64,000 bases of DNA from Gracilimonas sp040904925 (GTDB taxonomy: Bacteria; Bacteroidota; Rhodothermia; Balneolales; Balneolaceae), in the NCBI GenBank assembly GCA_040904925.1, contig JBBDSP010000011.1, forward strand, positions 186,001-250,000. The letters run 5' to 3'. A program made the translations under genes and the position numbers. Below the pieces are notes generated by a model, which was given only the letters and a program-made list of their open reading frames with translations, made no database searches and was not told where the DNA came from. Positions 43,321-52,435 of this stretch are shown here, piece by piece; position 1 is the first letter of the stretch; each line of letters opens with the position of its first letter.

Positions 43321-44127
43321 ATGAAAACTTCACTGCTTACCGTTTTAATTGCTCTTATTTCCATTTCTCTCTTTGCACAAGATTATGCCATAGAGCAGCT
43401 TGAGAATTCGCCCCGCCATCATGAGTGGGTAACTATTGAATCCAATGACCGGACACTGCACAATTTTGTTGTTTATCCGGAAACCTCAGAACCTGCCCCG
43501 GTTGTCATTGTTATTCACGAAAATCGTGGTTTAAACGACTGGGCTCGCAGCTTTGCTGATCAGCTTGCCGGTAAAGGCTTTATAGCGGTTGCTCCGGATC
43601 TGATCTCGAATACCGTTGAGGGAATTGAAAAGACCAGTGATTTTGAAAACTCCGATGTAGCCCGCGAGGCTCTATATGATCTTGACCCCGACCATGTGAC
43701 TACCGACCTGATGAATGTACTTAAATATGCCAAAACTATAAAAGCCGGAGATGGCACTTTTGCTGTAGCAGGATTTTGCTGGGGAGGCTCGCAATCATTT
43801 CGTTTTGCAACCAATGCCGGGGATGCTATTGATGCCGCTTTCGTTTTTTATGGAACCGGTCCCGGGAATGCCGAAGTCTATTCCAATATACAGGCTCCGG
43901 TTTATGGGTTTTATGGTGAAAATGATGAGCGTGTAAATTCCACTATTTCTGACTCTGAGGCGGCCATGGTAGAGTTTGGTAAGATGTACGATTATGAGAT
44001 CTACGAAGGTGCCGGTCATGCCTACATGCGCAGCGGAGATGATCCGGAAAAATCTCAGGATGATCCTAATGTTGAGGCCAGAAATCAGTCATGGGAGCGG
44101 TTAGTTTCGTTATTGAATGAACTGTAA
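43321..44127 (+). CDS. Secreted dienelactone hydrolase family protein
   Basis: The 268-residue alpha/beta-hydrolase has a signal peptide (LLTVLIALISISLFAQ), a nucleophile elbow AGFCWGGSQSFRFA with Cys as in dienelactone hydrolases, and the acid and base residues in YGENDERVN and YEGAGHAYMR. The oxyanion region reads VIVIHENRGLNDWA. Substrate is unknown; many of these are general esterases. It is monocistronic with an imperfect terminator before the tRNA gene. Confidence 0.9.
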   Translation: MKTSLLTVLIALISISLFAQDYAIEQLENSPRHHEWVTIESNDRTLHNFVVYPETSEPAPVVIVIHENRGLNDWARSFADQLAGKGFIAVAPDLISNTVEGIEKTSDFENSDVAREALYDLDPDHVTTDLMNVLKYAKTIKAGDGTFAVAGFCWGGSQSFRFATNAGDAIDAAFVFYGTGPGNAEVYSNIQAPVYGFYGENDERVNSTISDSEAAMVEFGKMYDYEIYEGAGHAYMRSGDDPEKSQDDPNVEARNQSWERLVSLLNEL

Positions 44128-44179
44128 ATAATCCTGACTTAGTTAATGAAATAAGCTAAAAATCTTCCTACCTTTAGAA

Positions 44180-44211
44180 TCTCGATTTGAAAATATCTTA
44201 TCGGGATTTTT
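44180..44211 (+). terminator. Probable terminator of the dienelactone hydrolase gene
   Basis: AATCTCGAT and ATCGGGATT form a 9-bp stem with one G/T pair and a 13-base loop, followed by TTTTT immediately before the tRNA. It may instead be part of the tRNA promoter region. Confidence 0.5.
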
Positions 44212-44214
44212 TAT

Positions 44215-44296
44215 GCCCGAGTGGCGGAATTGGTAGACGCGTGCGCTTCAGGTGCGTATGTCTTCGGACGTGGAGGTTCAAGTCCTCTCTCGGGTA
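44215..44296 (+). tRNA. tRNA-Leu (anticodon CAG)
   Basis: An acceptor stem GCCCGAG pairs with CTCGGGT at 44289-44295 (G-U first pair), discriminator A at 44296. The D-arm GTGGCGGAATTGGTAGACGC is the type II tRNA-Leu pattern. Anticodon stem TGCGC, loop TTCAGGT, stem GCGTA gives anticodon CAG. A long variable arm TGTCTTCGGACG and T-arm GGTTCAAGTCC are present. The CCA end is not encoded. Confidence 0.96.
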
Positions 44297-44299
44297 CTT

Positions 44300-44337
44300 A
44301 GCTCTATAAGACTTTTCTTATAGAGCTATTTTTTTTC
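44300..44337 (+). terminator. tRNA-Leu terminator
   Basis: Perfect 12-bp stem AGCTCTATAAGA (44300-44311) / TCTTATAGAGCT (44316-44327) with a CTTT loop, followed by ATTTTTTTTC. Confidence 0.93.
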
Positions 44338-44345
44338 TAATAACT

Positions 44346-46235
44346 CTACCCTGAAAGATCAGAGTGAGACCCTCTTCCCGATTTCCTAAATGTGAAGTTG
44401 AACGAAAAGCCGTTTTGGGTATCAAGGATATATTCTGCTTCAAGCTGCTTGATGAGTGTTTTGATCAAGGTAACACCAAGGGTTTGGGAGGAGTCAAAAA
44501 TGGAAGGGTCCATACCTTTTCCAGTGTCTTTGTACTCTGCATTGATCTGGTCATCCTGTTCGTATACATGAATACTGATCTTACCGCCTTTGGTTTCCTT
44601 AAATGCATGCTTAAAGGAATTTGTGATCAGTTCATTCAATAAGAGTCCTAGTGGAATGGCCTGATTTATATTGATACTTTTAGTCTCAAATTTATGATCA
44701 ATGATGATCTCTTTCTTCTGTGAAGAAAACATCCCTTCAATTCGATCGATCAATGCCAAAGCATATTTATCAAAGGTAACCTCGGTAAAACTATCCGTAT
44801 TGTAAAGCAATTCGTGTACCCCGGCAATGGAATAGATCCTGTTTTGTGTTTCACTGAGTATTGAATCAAGATCCTCGTTTTCCAATCCTTGTTTTTGCAG
44901 CTCTATCAGTCCGGCTATTATGGCCAGATTATTCTTAACCCGGTGGTGAACTTCAGAAAGCAATACTTCCTTTTCTTCTACAGAATTTTCAAGCCGCTTC
45001 TGATATTCCTTTTCTTTGGCAATGTCTTCTAAGGTTACCAGCATCTGAGGGTCAGATTTTTTGTCTTCCACGATCCGCCCCACATTTAACCTTAAATAGA
45101 CCTCACTCCCATCTTTCCGCGTTCGGATCACTTCCTTATTTCTAATATTCCCTTCTTTCAGCCTTTCATTCATCAGGTGGCGGAACTCTTCTTTTGTGGA
45201 TTCTGTCACATGCGGCAAAAATTGACCGATTACCTCCTCTCTTGACCATCCCATCATTTCTTCTGCTGCTTTATTCCAGAAATCTGTTACAATACCATCC
45301 TGATTGATCGTATAAATAGCCATTGGAGACGAATCGATCAGCGCCCGAATTTTTTCGTTTGCATTACGTGCTACTCGCTGAGCAGTATAAGCCGTCTGCA
45401 TGAAATAAAATAAAACCGAAACCAAAAGACTCAGCATCAAACCCAATCCAAGATTAAAATATAATCCCCAGTTGGCATTTTCATTTTCAAAGATCTGATT
45501 GGGATAAATTCTGAACGTCCAGTCACCGGTATTTAGATTTTCTTCTTGAAAGATGATCGTTTTGGTAAATCCAGTCTTGCGCGTGTTTTTTTGATCTATT
45601 TCTTCCCCGTAAAAAACAACGCCATTCTCATCTTTCAATTCTATGTTGTATTGTTCTACACCTGCCATAATGGAATTGAATTGAGCTGTAAAATCCATGG
45701 CCGCCGTTATTGTCCCCTGGAATTGACCCTCAAAATAGACCGGTGCATCAACCAAAAAAGCATTTGGGCCTTGCACTAATTCCAGCCAGTGCGTTAAGTT
45801 AGTGACTGAATCATCCCGTGCCTTTTCCCAATCTGTACGCCGGTAGTCAAGCTCTGAGATATCAAGGCCAATAGCTTTTTCATTTCCCCGCAGCGGTTCT
45901 GCTCTGCGAATAACCATATCAGTGTCGATCCATTCAACCAACAGAAAAGAGGGATTTTGTTCTATGATAAGGGAGGCGTCATATTCCCAGTATTCAAAGT
46001 AATCTCCGTTAGTTACCTCAAGGCGGCTTTTTAAGTTCTCCAGGGTGTTCACACTTTCTATAACACTTTCCTGGAACTGTTGAGAAAGCAGCTGCCCGGT
46101 TTCTGCTACCATTATAGCCTTAGCCTCTTGTATCTTCTGAAAATTCTGATACCATATTAATAAAACTGAAAAGCTCAGTATCAGTCCCACAAACAGAGAA
46201 GTAAATAGCCTATATTTTTGTTTTAAATACTTCAA
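44346..46235 (-). CDS. Membrane sensor histidine kinase with PAS domain (HisKA_2 type)
   Basis: The 629-residue protein has TM1 at ~10-28, an extracytoplasmic sensor of CHASE-like size (~30-255, with WEYDASLIIEQNPSFLLVEWI), TM2 ~257-280, a PAS domain ~290-400 (LIDSSPMAIYTINQDGIVTDFWNKAAEEMMGWSREE), and the HisKA_2 phosphoacceptor EVHHRVKNNLAIIAGLIELQ near residue 428. The ATPase domain has LLLNELITNSFKHAF and DTGKGM. These kinases often feed response regulators of light or stress response; no cognate regulator is adjacent, so it is an orphan here. Confidence 0.93.
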   Translation of the reverse strand: MKYLKQKYRLFTSLFVGLILSFSVLLIWYQNFQKIQEAKAIMVAETGQLLSQQFQESVIESVNTLENLKSRLEVTNGDYFEYWEYDASLIIEQNPSFLLVEWIDTDMVIRRAEPLRGNEKAIGLDISELDYRRTDWEKARDDSVTNLTHWLELVQGPNAFLVDAPVYFEGQFQGTITAAMDFTAQFNSIMAGVEQYNIELKDENGVVFYGEEIDQKNTRKTGFTKTIIFQEENLNTGDWTFRIYPNQIFENENANWGLYFNLGLGLMLSLLVSVLFYFMQTAYTAQRVARNANEKIRALIDSSPMAIYTINQDGIVTDFWNKAAEEMMGWSREEVIGQFLPHVTESTKEEFRHLMNERLKEGNIRNKEVIRTRKDGSEVYLRLNVGRIVEDKKSDPQMLVTLEDIAKEKEYQKRLENSVEEKEVLLSEVHHRVKNNLAIIAGLIELQKQGLENEDLDSILSETQNRIYSIAGVHELLYNTDSFTEVTFDKYALALIDRIEGMFSSQKKEIIIDHKFETKSININQAIPLGLLLNELITNSFKHAFKETKGGKISIHVYEQDDQINAEYKDTGKGMDPSIFDSSQTLGVTLIKTLIKQLEAEYILDTQNGFSFNFTFRKSGRGSHSDLSG

Positions 46236-46404
46236 ATGGGATAGTTATTTGAAACTTAGTTCTTAAGCTAAGTATGAATATGTTGAGGGAAACAGGCTCA
46301 ATATCATAAATTGAATATTACGGTAACATTAATTTAAACTCATGAAGAATAAATGATCCCGTGCGCTATCACCTGTTACCTTAAGCGATTCTAAACATGT
46401 AAGG

Positions 46405-48069
46405 TTATTTCACCAACATTAATTTCCCTGTCTCAGCAGTACCCTGTACCAGAATTCTATATAGGTAAACACCGCTTGAAAATTCATTTGCATTCAGCCG
46501 GGCCACATACTTTCCCCTTTGTTGGTTTTCATCTACTAAGGTTTGAATCTTTTGCCCGAGTATGTCATATATTTCAAGCCTAACATAAGAATCCTGGGGA
46601 ATTGTATATGGAATGTTTGTTGTAGCGTTAAACGGATTGGGGTAATTTTGGTTCAATTCAACCACTTTATCTTCTTCCAGTGCTTCTCCTTCAAGTGAAA
46701 TAATGATAGGACTTGGTAAATTTGAACCATTGTGTGAAATGCGTATTTCCCCGCTTGCCTCCCTTGCATACAGAGGATAATAAGATATGGGGGTCTCCAA
46801 TTCGGCTCCGGGTTCTATATCCATAAAAACTACTTCTTCATCCAGTGAAAAAGCATATCCACCTGAAGCAACTTCTATCCTTCCAACTAATGGATTCTCT
46901 GTATCTATATTTGAGATCGTAAAGGTTTCTTCTAACTTAGTCCCAGCGTTTGTTACCCCAAACTCATACTCTGTTTGGTTAACAGCTACCTGCGATTGTG
47001 CTCCCAATAATGCCAAACAGCCTCCGGCAAGCGGCCACCCTTTGTCTGCAAACATCCCACACATAACCGGTCCGGGTGAATGCATCGCAAAAGCATTTTC
47101 AATGCTTGGTCTCATTAATGCATTTTCTGTGTTTGAAAAGGTAGCTAAATCCAAGTGAGAATAACTTGAACCGGGATTCCATTCTGCAGGACTATATATA
47201 GGCACAGAAAGATTTTGAAACGCAGCCATTCCTTCTTCACCGGTTGCAAAAAGATCCTCATTCATCCCCGTTAGCGCATTATAAAGCTCAGATGAAGAAT
47301 CTGAATATGCATTTTGATCTGTTAAATACTCACCGAAACCATCGGTATTAAATACATCATAAATAACAGGGTCTCCCTGGTAGGCAAGTGCTGCAGTCTG
47401 ATTTTCCTCATCTACAGAAAATCCTCCAAAGAAACCCAACCCATGTCCAATTTCATGGAGTACAACCGTTACAAAATCGGTTTGCCCGGACGGTGTATTT
47501 GCATCTGTGCCATAATACCAAGAGCCATAGTCTGAATTCATGTTTACAATAATATCATACTGAGGCCCATTTGGTTCTTGTTTCAAATCCGTGCCTAATA
47601 TTGCACTTGCCTGAGCTATCGAATACCAGGTATTTGGCTCCCCCTCTTGAATCTGAAATAACGTAGTTGGACCGGCACTGCCTAAAGTGCTACCGGGCAA
47701 GCCTACCCAGTTCGCACTTACTCTGATCGTAATTTCAGAACTAATATGCGTTTCCCATATACTCAGTGCGTACTCAAAAGCTTCACGGGCCTGTTGCGGC
47801 CATGAACTACCATCAGAAATGTAATCCACATCAAAGGTAGCAGACTTCATGTTAGAAGACTTTCTTAACAGATTCTGGTCTGCTCTTTTGTAATAAAAAG
47901 CATCTTCATTTGTTGGTTCAAAAATGCAAATATTTTCAAATACATGACTTTCATAAGTTTTCATTTTTGCCATATCCAGCATATCAAAAACTTTCGTTTG
48001 AGCCTGAACCTCCAATCCTGCAAAAGTTAATAGCAACAGTAGTAGACTTCTTTTTTTAATAGAACACAT
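46405..48069 (-). CDS. Secreted metzincin-like metalloprotease with type IX sorting domain
   Basis: The 554-residue protein has a signal peptide (LLLLLLTFAGLEVQAQ), a catalytic domain with the zinc motif LHEIGHGLGFFGGF near residue 202 (HExxHxxGFxG), an immunoglobulin-like DUF1573/ASPM-type domain ~355-460 (EYEFGVTNAGTKLEETFTISNI), and a C-terminal sorting domain with NQNYPNPFNATTNIPY and GKLMLVK. It is probably exported by the type IX system and acts outside the cell. Monocistronic. Confidence 0.87.
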   Translation of the reverse strand: MCSIKKRSLLLLLLTFAGLEVQAQTKVFDMLDMAKMKTYESHVFENICIFEPTNEDAFYYKRADQNLLRKSSNMKSATFDVDYISDGSSWPQQAREAFEYALSIWETHISSEITIRVSANWVGLPGSTLGSAGPTTLFQIQEGEPNTWYSIAQASAILGTDLKQEPNGPQYDIIVNMNSDYGSWYYGTDANTPSGQTDFVTVVLHEIGHGLGFFGGFSVDEENQTAALAYQGDPVIYDVFNTDGFGEYLTDQNAYSDSSSELYNALTGMNEDLFATGEEGMAAFQNLSVPIYSPAEWNPGSSYSHLDLATFSNTENALMRPSIENAFAMHSPGPVMCGMFADKGWPLAGGCLALLGAQSQVAVNQTEYEFGVTNAGTKLEETFTISNIDTENPLVGRIEVASGGYAFSLDEEVVFMDIEPGAELETPISYYPLYAREASGEIRISHNGSNLPSPIIISLEGEALEEDKVVELNQNYPNPFNATTNIPYTIPQDSYVRLEIYDILGQKIQTLVDENQQRGKYVARLNANEFSSGVYLYRILVQGTAETGKLMLVK

Positions 48070-48140
48070 ATAAAAAATGATAGTATTAATAATTTTTGAC
48101 TTAGCCCGCCCTCTTGCCTGCTAATATTTTCAACTCCGGT

Positions 48141-49076
48141 TTAGGAATTTAATTTATCCCAAAGCTCCAGATAATATTTATACAACTCTTTTGCTTCTTC
48201 AATGCTAATCAAACTAAAATTAATTTCATTCCTATGCCATAGCTGACCTATTCTCCAAAGGTCAGCATCAATAACTTTAGCTATTCGCGGATATCCACCA
48301 ACCGATTGTCCATCCTTTATTAGTATTATTGGCGCCCCATCTGAGGGAAGTTGTATGATTCCCGGAACCACCGGAGACGATATCATTTCTCCTTTTCTGA
48401 TATCCGGTACGAAAGAACTCTCCAAGCGGATTCCCATCCTGTTACTTTGGCTTGTCGGTATAAAATCCGCTGCCAGAAATTCTGTTTGCTGTGCTTCACT
48501 TAACCAATCCCATTCAGGCCCTTTGATAATGCGGATAGTCTGACGGGAGGCATAGTGGGGAATCATTTTTTGCGGAACCGTTTTGACCTCAATTAGCTTT
48601 TTTGGGGAAGTCCAGCTCAATACATCTCCTTTTGTAAGAGCATGCCCTTCAAATCCCCCAAAGTTTGCCGACAGACAAGTGGAATAGCTCCCCATGATCT
48701 TTTCAATTTCCCATTCCCCGGCGATGCCTAAATAGATCCTGCAGCCATTTTTTACCCGACCAATATTCAGTACTTCTCCATGTTGAATCTCGATCGTTTT
48801 ATTAGGTTGAACCGGACTCCCATTCACATTCATCTCAGCTTCTGCACCTGTAATTCCTATGGTGGCATTAGATTGAAACTTAAATGATCCGCCCTGAAGT
48901 GTCAGTTCTAACACAGGGGCTTCTTTGGCATTTCCGACCAGCCAGTTTGCTAACCGGCAGGAATGTTCATCCATCACGCCTGAAACAGGAACTCCATATT
49001 TTCTAAAACCAACTCTTCCTAAATCCTGAACAGTGGTTTGAAGCCCTCCATCCAACACTTCGAGTGATCCTTTCAT
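48141..49076 (-). CDS. pxpC: 5-oxoprolinase subunit C (biotin-dependent carboxyltransferase-like, KipA)
   Basis: The 311-residue protein starts MKGSLEVLDGGLQTTVQDLGRVGFRKYGVPVSGVMDEHSCRLANWL, as in PxpC/KipA, and has IRIIKGPEWDWLSEAQ, SNRMGIRLE, GMIQ-like PVVPGIIQLPSDGAPIILIKDGQSVGGYPRIAKV. PxpABC opens 5-oxoproline to glutamate with ATP. It overlaps pxpB by 4 bp and is the last gene. Confidence 0.95.
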   Translation of the reverse strand: MKGSLEVLDGGLQTTVQDLGRVGFRKYGVPVSGVMDEHSCRLANWLVGNAKEAPVLELTLQGGSFKFQSNATIGITGAEAEMNVNGSPVQPNKTIEIQHGEVLNIGRVKNGCRIYLGIAGEWEIEKIMGSYSTCLSANFGGFEGHALTKGDVLSWTSPKKLIEVKTVPQKMIPHYASRQTIRIIKGPEWDWLSEAQQTEFLAADFIPTSQSNRMGIRLESSFVPDIRKGEMISSPVVPGIIQLPSDGAPIILIKDGQSVGGYPRIAKVIDADLWRIGQLWHRNEINFSLISIEEAKELYKYYLELWDKLNS

Positions 49077-49777
49077 GTAACCTCCCGGTCTGACTGTAAT
49101 TCTTTAAATTCAGCTTCTGAGATCGCATAAAATTCAACGCGATCCCCCGGGGATACCGGGCACGGAGGCTCTTTGGTGATATCAAAAAAGGAATACGGTG
49201 TTCGGCCTATAATCTGCCATCCACCGGGACTTTCCAGCGAATACACTCCCGTCTGATTGCCGGCTATACCCACCGACCCCTTAGGAATTCTTGTTCTAGG
49301 ATTTGATCTTCTGGGGCACGAAATGGAGTCATTCAATCCCTCCAGGTACAGAAAGCCCGGAATGAACCCCATCATAGCTATCACATACTCCGATGCTTTG
49401 TGTTTTTTAATGATCTCTTGCCGATCAAAACCGGTATGTTCTTCCATAGTTTCCCAATCCAGTCCTAATTCATAGCAAACGGGTATCCGGTGTTTTTTCG
49501 GGGTTGTTTTTGCAGCTCGAATTCCTTTCAAACCTGATTCTATTTTCTCGGCTTCAGAATCAAGATCTTCAAGCAGTCGGTCAAAGATCAGCGCAATAGA
49601 ATCGTAGGCAGTAATAATATCGGTGAGGCCGGGGAAGTCAGCATTCTCTAAAAAAGCCGCGGTTTCATGGATAAGCGATAATTTGGAATGATCTCTTGTC
49701 GGTTTTATCACAAGGGCCCGTTCCCCTAATATGGAGAGTTCCCAATCAATTCCGTTAATCTGAAGTGATCCTGACAT
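49073..49777 (-). CDS. pxpB: 5-oxoprolinase subunit B (KipI-like)
   Basis: The 234-residue protein has the PxpB/KipI signatures HRIPVCYELGLDWETM, YVIAMMGFIPGFLYLEGL, PRRSNPRTRIPKGSVGIAGNQTGVYSLESPGGWQIIGRTP. Its start overlaps the pxpA stop by 23 bp and its stop overlaps pxpC by 4 bp, so the three subunits are translationally coupled. In Bacillus the same protein inhibits sporulation kinase KinA; that role does not apply here. Confidence 0.95.
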   Translation of the reverse strand: MSGSLQINGIDWELSILGERALVIKPTRDHSKLSLIHETAAFLENADFPGLTDIITAYDSIALIFDRLLEDLDSEAEKIESGLKGIRAAKTTPKKHRIPVCYELGLDWETMEEHTGFDRQEIIKKHKASEYVIAMMGFIPGFLYLEGLNDSISCPRRSNPRTRIPKGSVGIAGNQTGVYSLESPGGWQIIGRTPYSFFDITKEPPCPVSPGDRVEFYAISEAEFKELQSDREVT

Positions 49778-50516
49778 CGTTCTCGATCAAAAAGTCATGG
49801 ATTTCCTTGGCTAATTCTTCTGCTCCTTCCGTATCGCTGTGCAGACAAAGTGTATCGGCTTCAATAGGAAGATTGAGTCCGTCATGAGTATGAACCACAC
49901 CATCCAAAAAACCCGCCAGCTGCTTCAGAACATCTTCTTTATTAACAAGCACGGCTCCTTCCAGTTTTCTGGATCGAAGGCTTAGGTCATCTTCATACCT
50001 GCGATCTGCAAAAACCTCGCTTCGTACTTTAAGCCCGGCATCGCTTGCCACTTCACTTAAAATGGATTTTGCAGGGGCATAGATCACCATCCCTTCCTGA
50101 ATCTTTACAATTGCTTTGACCACACCGATGGCTGTCTCTTCGTCCTTTGCAGCAAAATTATACAATGCTCCGTGTGGTTTTACATGATGAAGGGTTCCTC
50201 CTAAAGCCTCTGTCATTCCTTTCAGTGCTGAGATCTGGTATAATACAGAGGCTTCCAGTTCTTCTTGTGTCAAATTCATCACCCGCCGGCCAAATCCCTG
50301 AAGATCCGGATAAGAGGGATGCGCCCCTATAGCCACCTCATGTTCCAAAGCCAGTTTGATAGTTTTGGAGATGGCTACCGGATCACCGGAATGAAAACCA
50401 CATGCAATATTGCAGCTGCTTATGTAAGGCATGATCTTGCTATCACGACTTTCATCGTACGTACCGTAGAATTCTCCGATATCACAATTAAGGTCTATTT
50501 TTGAAATCATGATCAC
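49755..50516 (-). CDS. pxpA: 5-oxoprolinase subunit A (LamB/YcsF family)
   Basis: The 253-residue protein begins MIMISKIDLNCDIGEFYG and carries SSCNIACGFHSGDPVAI, IGAHPSYPDLQGFGRR, HVKPHGALYNFAAKDEETA, EVFADRRYEDDLSLRSR and LCLHSDTEGAEELAKEI, all classic YcsF-family blocks. It is in the conserved transporter - pxpA - pxpB - pxpC order, with 4-bp overlap with the transporter gene and 23-bp overlap with pxpB. Confidence 0.96.
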   Translation of the reverse strand: MIMISKIDLNCDIGEFYGTYDESRDSKIMPYISSCNIACGFHSGDPVAISKTIKLALEHEVAIGAHPSYPDLQGFGRRVMNLTQEELEASVLYQISALKGMTEALGGTLHHVKPHGALYNFAAKDEETAIGVVKAIVKIQEGMVIYAPAKSILSEVASDAGLKVRSEVFADRRYEDDLSLRSRKLEGAVLVNKEDVLKQLAGFLDGVVHTHDGLNLPIEADTLCLHSDTEGAEELAKEIHDFLIENDVRITSD

Positions 50517-51748
50517 ATAAAGTTAAAGACTGAATTAAGGCTCCTGAATCCAACCAAAAGGGTAACTAAAATTACAATGATTCCCAGTACATTTTGTCGG
50601 GTTGAATTTCGATTGGTTCCCAAAAGCATGGGTTTGTTCATGATATACAATAAGAAAACAGCGATTACCGGAAGTGTAATTCCATTGGCTACCTGTGCAA
50701 ATTCTATAAGTTGAACCGGGTTAAAACTGGTTGCTGAAAAGAAAACTCCCAGTCCAAGAACTGTCATCCACATGATCCGGAATTTGGAGTCCTTAAGCCC
50801 GTCATTCCAGCCAAATAATCCCTTTGTAGCATAGGCTGCAGCTAAAGGGGCGGTTGTTGCTGAAGTGATTCCCGCTGCAAACAGTCCGATTCCCATAAAT
50901 GCCTTTGCCCAACTGCCTAATAGCGGCTCCAGTTGTTTCGCCATGTCTGCTGCACTTTGCACTTCGCCCAGACTTCCATCTGCTGCAGCTGCACTGGTAA
51001 TGACAATACATATTGAAATAATACCGCCCAAAGTGATGCCAACCGCATTTTCGATCCTCATGTCAGAAAGCTGAGAGAAATGGGAATATCGCTCCTGAAC
51101 GGTTGAAGCATGCAAAAATAAGTTATAGGGCACAACTGTAGTTCCGATCAATGCTATGACCGTAAGAAATTCATCCGGAGATGCGGTTGGAACAAACAGT
51201 CCTTTTAAGACCGCAGTAAGGTCGGGTTGGATGACGATAGCCGTGGTTACAAAAACAATACTCATCAGGCCTACCAAGACGGTCATCACATTCACTATGC
51301 GCTTAAAATTACCTGAATAAAGTAACCAGAAGGCCACTGCACCTATCAACAGTGAGGTCATTCTGATCGTAAAACCATTCACCGTTACATCCAATCCCAC
51401 AAAAAACTCTTCCCAACCTAAGACGGCTCCTGAAATATTCCCGCCTTCATACGCGATATTCCCAATCACTATAGCACTGAACACAAGTATAATTCCTGAT
51501 ATTCTCAATACCGGATTGGTCAGTTGATCTCGAATGGCTTCTCCAAATCCCTTTCGGGTTATGATCCCCAGCCGACCGGTCATTTCCTGTAGTATAATCG
51601 TTGCGATCACTGAAAAAAGCAGTGCCCAAAGCAGCATATATCCCGATCGAACGCCGGCAAGTGTACAAACAGTAACCGTGCCCGGACCAATAAAAGCTGC
51701 AGCAACTAAGGTACTTGGACCAAAATATTTTTTTAGTGGATTATTCAT
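50513..51748 (-). CDS. NRAMP-related transporter lacking the metal-binding motifs; candidate 5-oxoproline importer
   Basis: The 411-residue protein has the NRAMP fold with about eleven helices, but where metal transporters have DPGN in TM1 it has GPGT (AAFIGPGTVTVCTLAG), and where they have MPH in TM6 it has VPY (GTTVVPYNLFLHAS). The Asp, Asn and Met ligands are therefore gone. It leads the 5-oxoprolinase operon and overlaps pxpA by 4 bp; the Bacillus YcsG neighbour of pxpA is a similar NRAMP-like protein. Transport of oxoproline or a related acid is my inference. Confidence 0.9.
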   Translation of the reverse strand: MNNPLKKYFGPSTLVAAAFIGPGTVTVCTLAGVRSGYMLLWALLFSVIATIILQEMTGRLGIITRKGFGEAIRDQLTNPVLRISGIILVFSAIVIGNIAYEGGNISGAVLGWEEFFVGLDVTVNGFTIRMTSLLIGAVAFWLLYSGNFKRIVNVMTVLVGLMSIVFVTTAIVIQPDLTAVLKGLFVPTASPDEFLTVIALIGTTVVPYNLFLHASTVQERYSHFSQLSDMRIENAVGITLGGIISICIVITSAAAADGSLGEVQSAADMAKQLEPLLGSWAKAFMGIGLFAAGITSATTAPLAAAYATKGLFGWNDGLKDSKFRIMWMTVLGLGVFFSATSFNPVQLIEFAQVANGITLPVIAVFLLYIMNKPMLLGTNRNSTRQNVLGIIVILVTLLVGFRSLNSVFNFM

Positions 51749-51817
51749 GATTGAGTATATAGTATGTAACAGCTAAAATCCCAAACTCAAAAAGTTGTTT
51801 AATTATTAAAGGTTGTT

Positions 51818-52240
51818 ATGGCTGAATTAAAAACAAAAAAGAATGATGCGAGCATTGAGGCCTACCTCCGTGCCATTGATGATCCACAACGTAAAAAGGA
51901 TTGCCGGAAAATCCATGAGATGATGCAAGAAGTTACCGGCCACGAGGGCAGCATGTGGGGCGAAAGTATCGTTGGCTATGGAAGCTATCATTACAAATAT
52001 GAAAGCGGGCGCGAAGGGGATTGGATGCAGGTCGGATTCAGCAACAGGAAGCAAAGTATCTCTGTTTATATCATGTCCGGATTTTCAAAATATGATGCAC
52101 TTCTTTCAAAACTGGGTAAACATAAAACCGGAAAATCTTGTTTATACATTAATAAACTTGAAGATATTGATGAACAAATTTTGGAAGAAATGATCGGAAC
52201 ATCCGTGGAATATATTCAACAAAAATATGGAAAAGAATAA
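51818..52240 (+). CDS. DUF1801 domain-containing protein
   Basis: The 140-residue protein has the DUF1801 blocks VEAYLRAIDDPQRK-type IEAYLRAIDDPQRKKDCRKIHEMM, MWGESIVGYGSYHYKYESG and VGFSNRKQSISVYIMSG, ending GKSCLYINKLEDIDEQILEEMI. A YdhG-like small soluble protein of unknown function. Its stop overlaps the next start by one base (TAATG). Confidence 0.92.
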   Translation: MAELKTKKNDASIEAYLRAIDDPQRKKDCRKIHEMMQEVTGHEGSMWGESIVGYGSYHYKYESGREGDWMQVGFSNRKQSISVYIMSGFSKYDALLSKLGKHKTGKSCLYINKLEDIDEQILEEMIGTSVEYIQQKYGKE

Positions 52241-52431
52241 TGGACGGTACCAAAAGAGCAGATATCAGTCCGGGAATAGAAGTTGGGATCGTACTTAAAA
52301 AAGATCAGCAAAGCAGAAGAATCACCTATGGAGTTGTTCAGAATATTTTGACCAACAGTGCCACACATCCTCACGGAATAAAAGTACGGCTTACTGACGG
52401 TCAGATCGGAAGGGTCAAAGAAATCAAATAA
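52240..52431 (+). CDS. YwbE family protein
   Basis: The 63-residue protein matches YwbE (PF09962/DUF2196): GTKRADISPGIEVGIVLKKDQQSRRITYGVVQNILTN, HPHGIKVRLTDGQIGRVKEI. Small beta-barrel-like; function unknown. Coupled to the DUF1801 gene by a one-base overlap and 4 bp ahead of an alpha/beta hydrolase. Confidence 0.93.
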   Translation: MDGTKRADISPGIEVGIVLKKDQQSRRITYGVVQNILTNSATHPHGIKVRLTDGQIGRVKEIK

Positions 52432-52435
52432 AGAG

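Noticed and set aside
44346..46235. Histidine kinase as part of a two-component pair
   Set aside because: No response regulator lies on either side; neighbours are a tRNA gene and a secreted protease.
50513..51748. NRAMP protein as a manganese/iron importer
   Set aside because: The DPGN and MPH motifs that bind metal are replaced, so I do not call it MntH.
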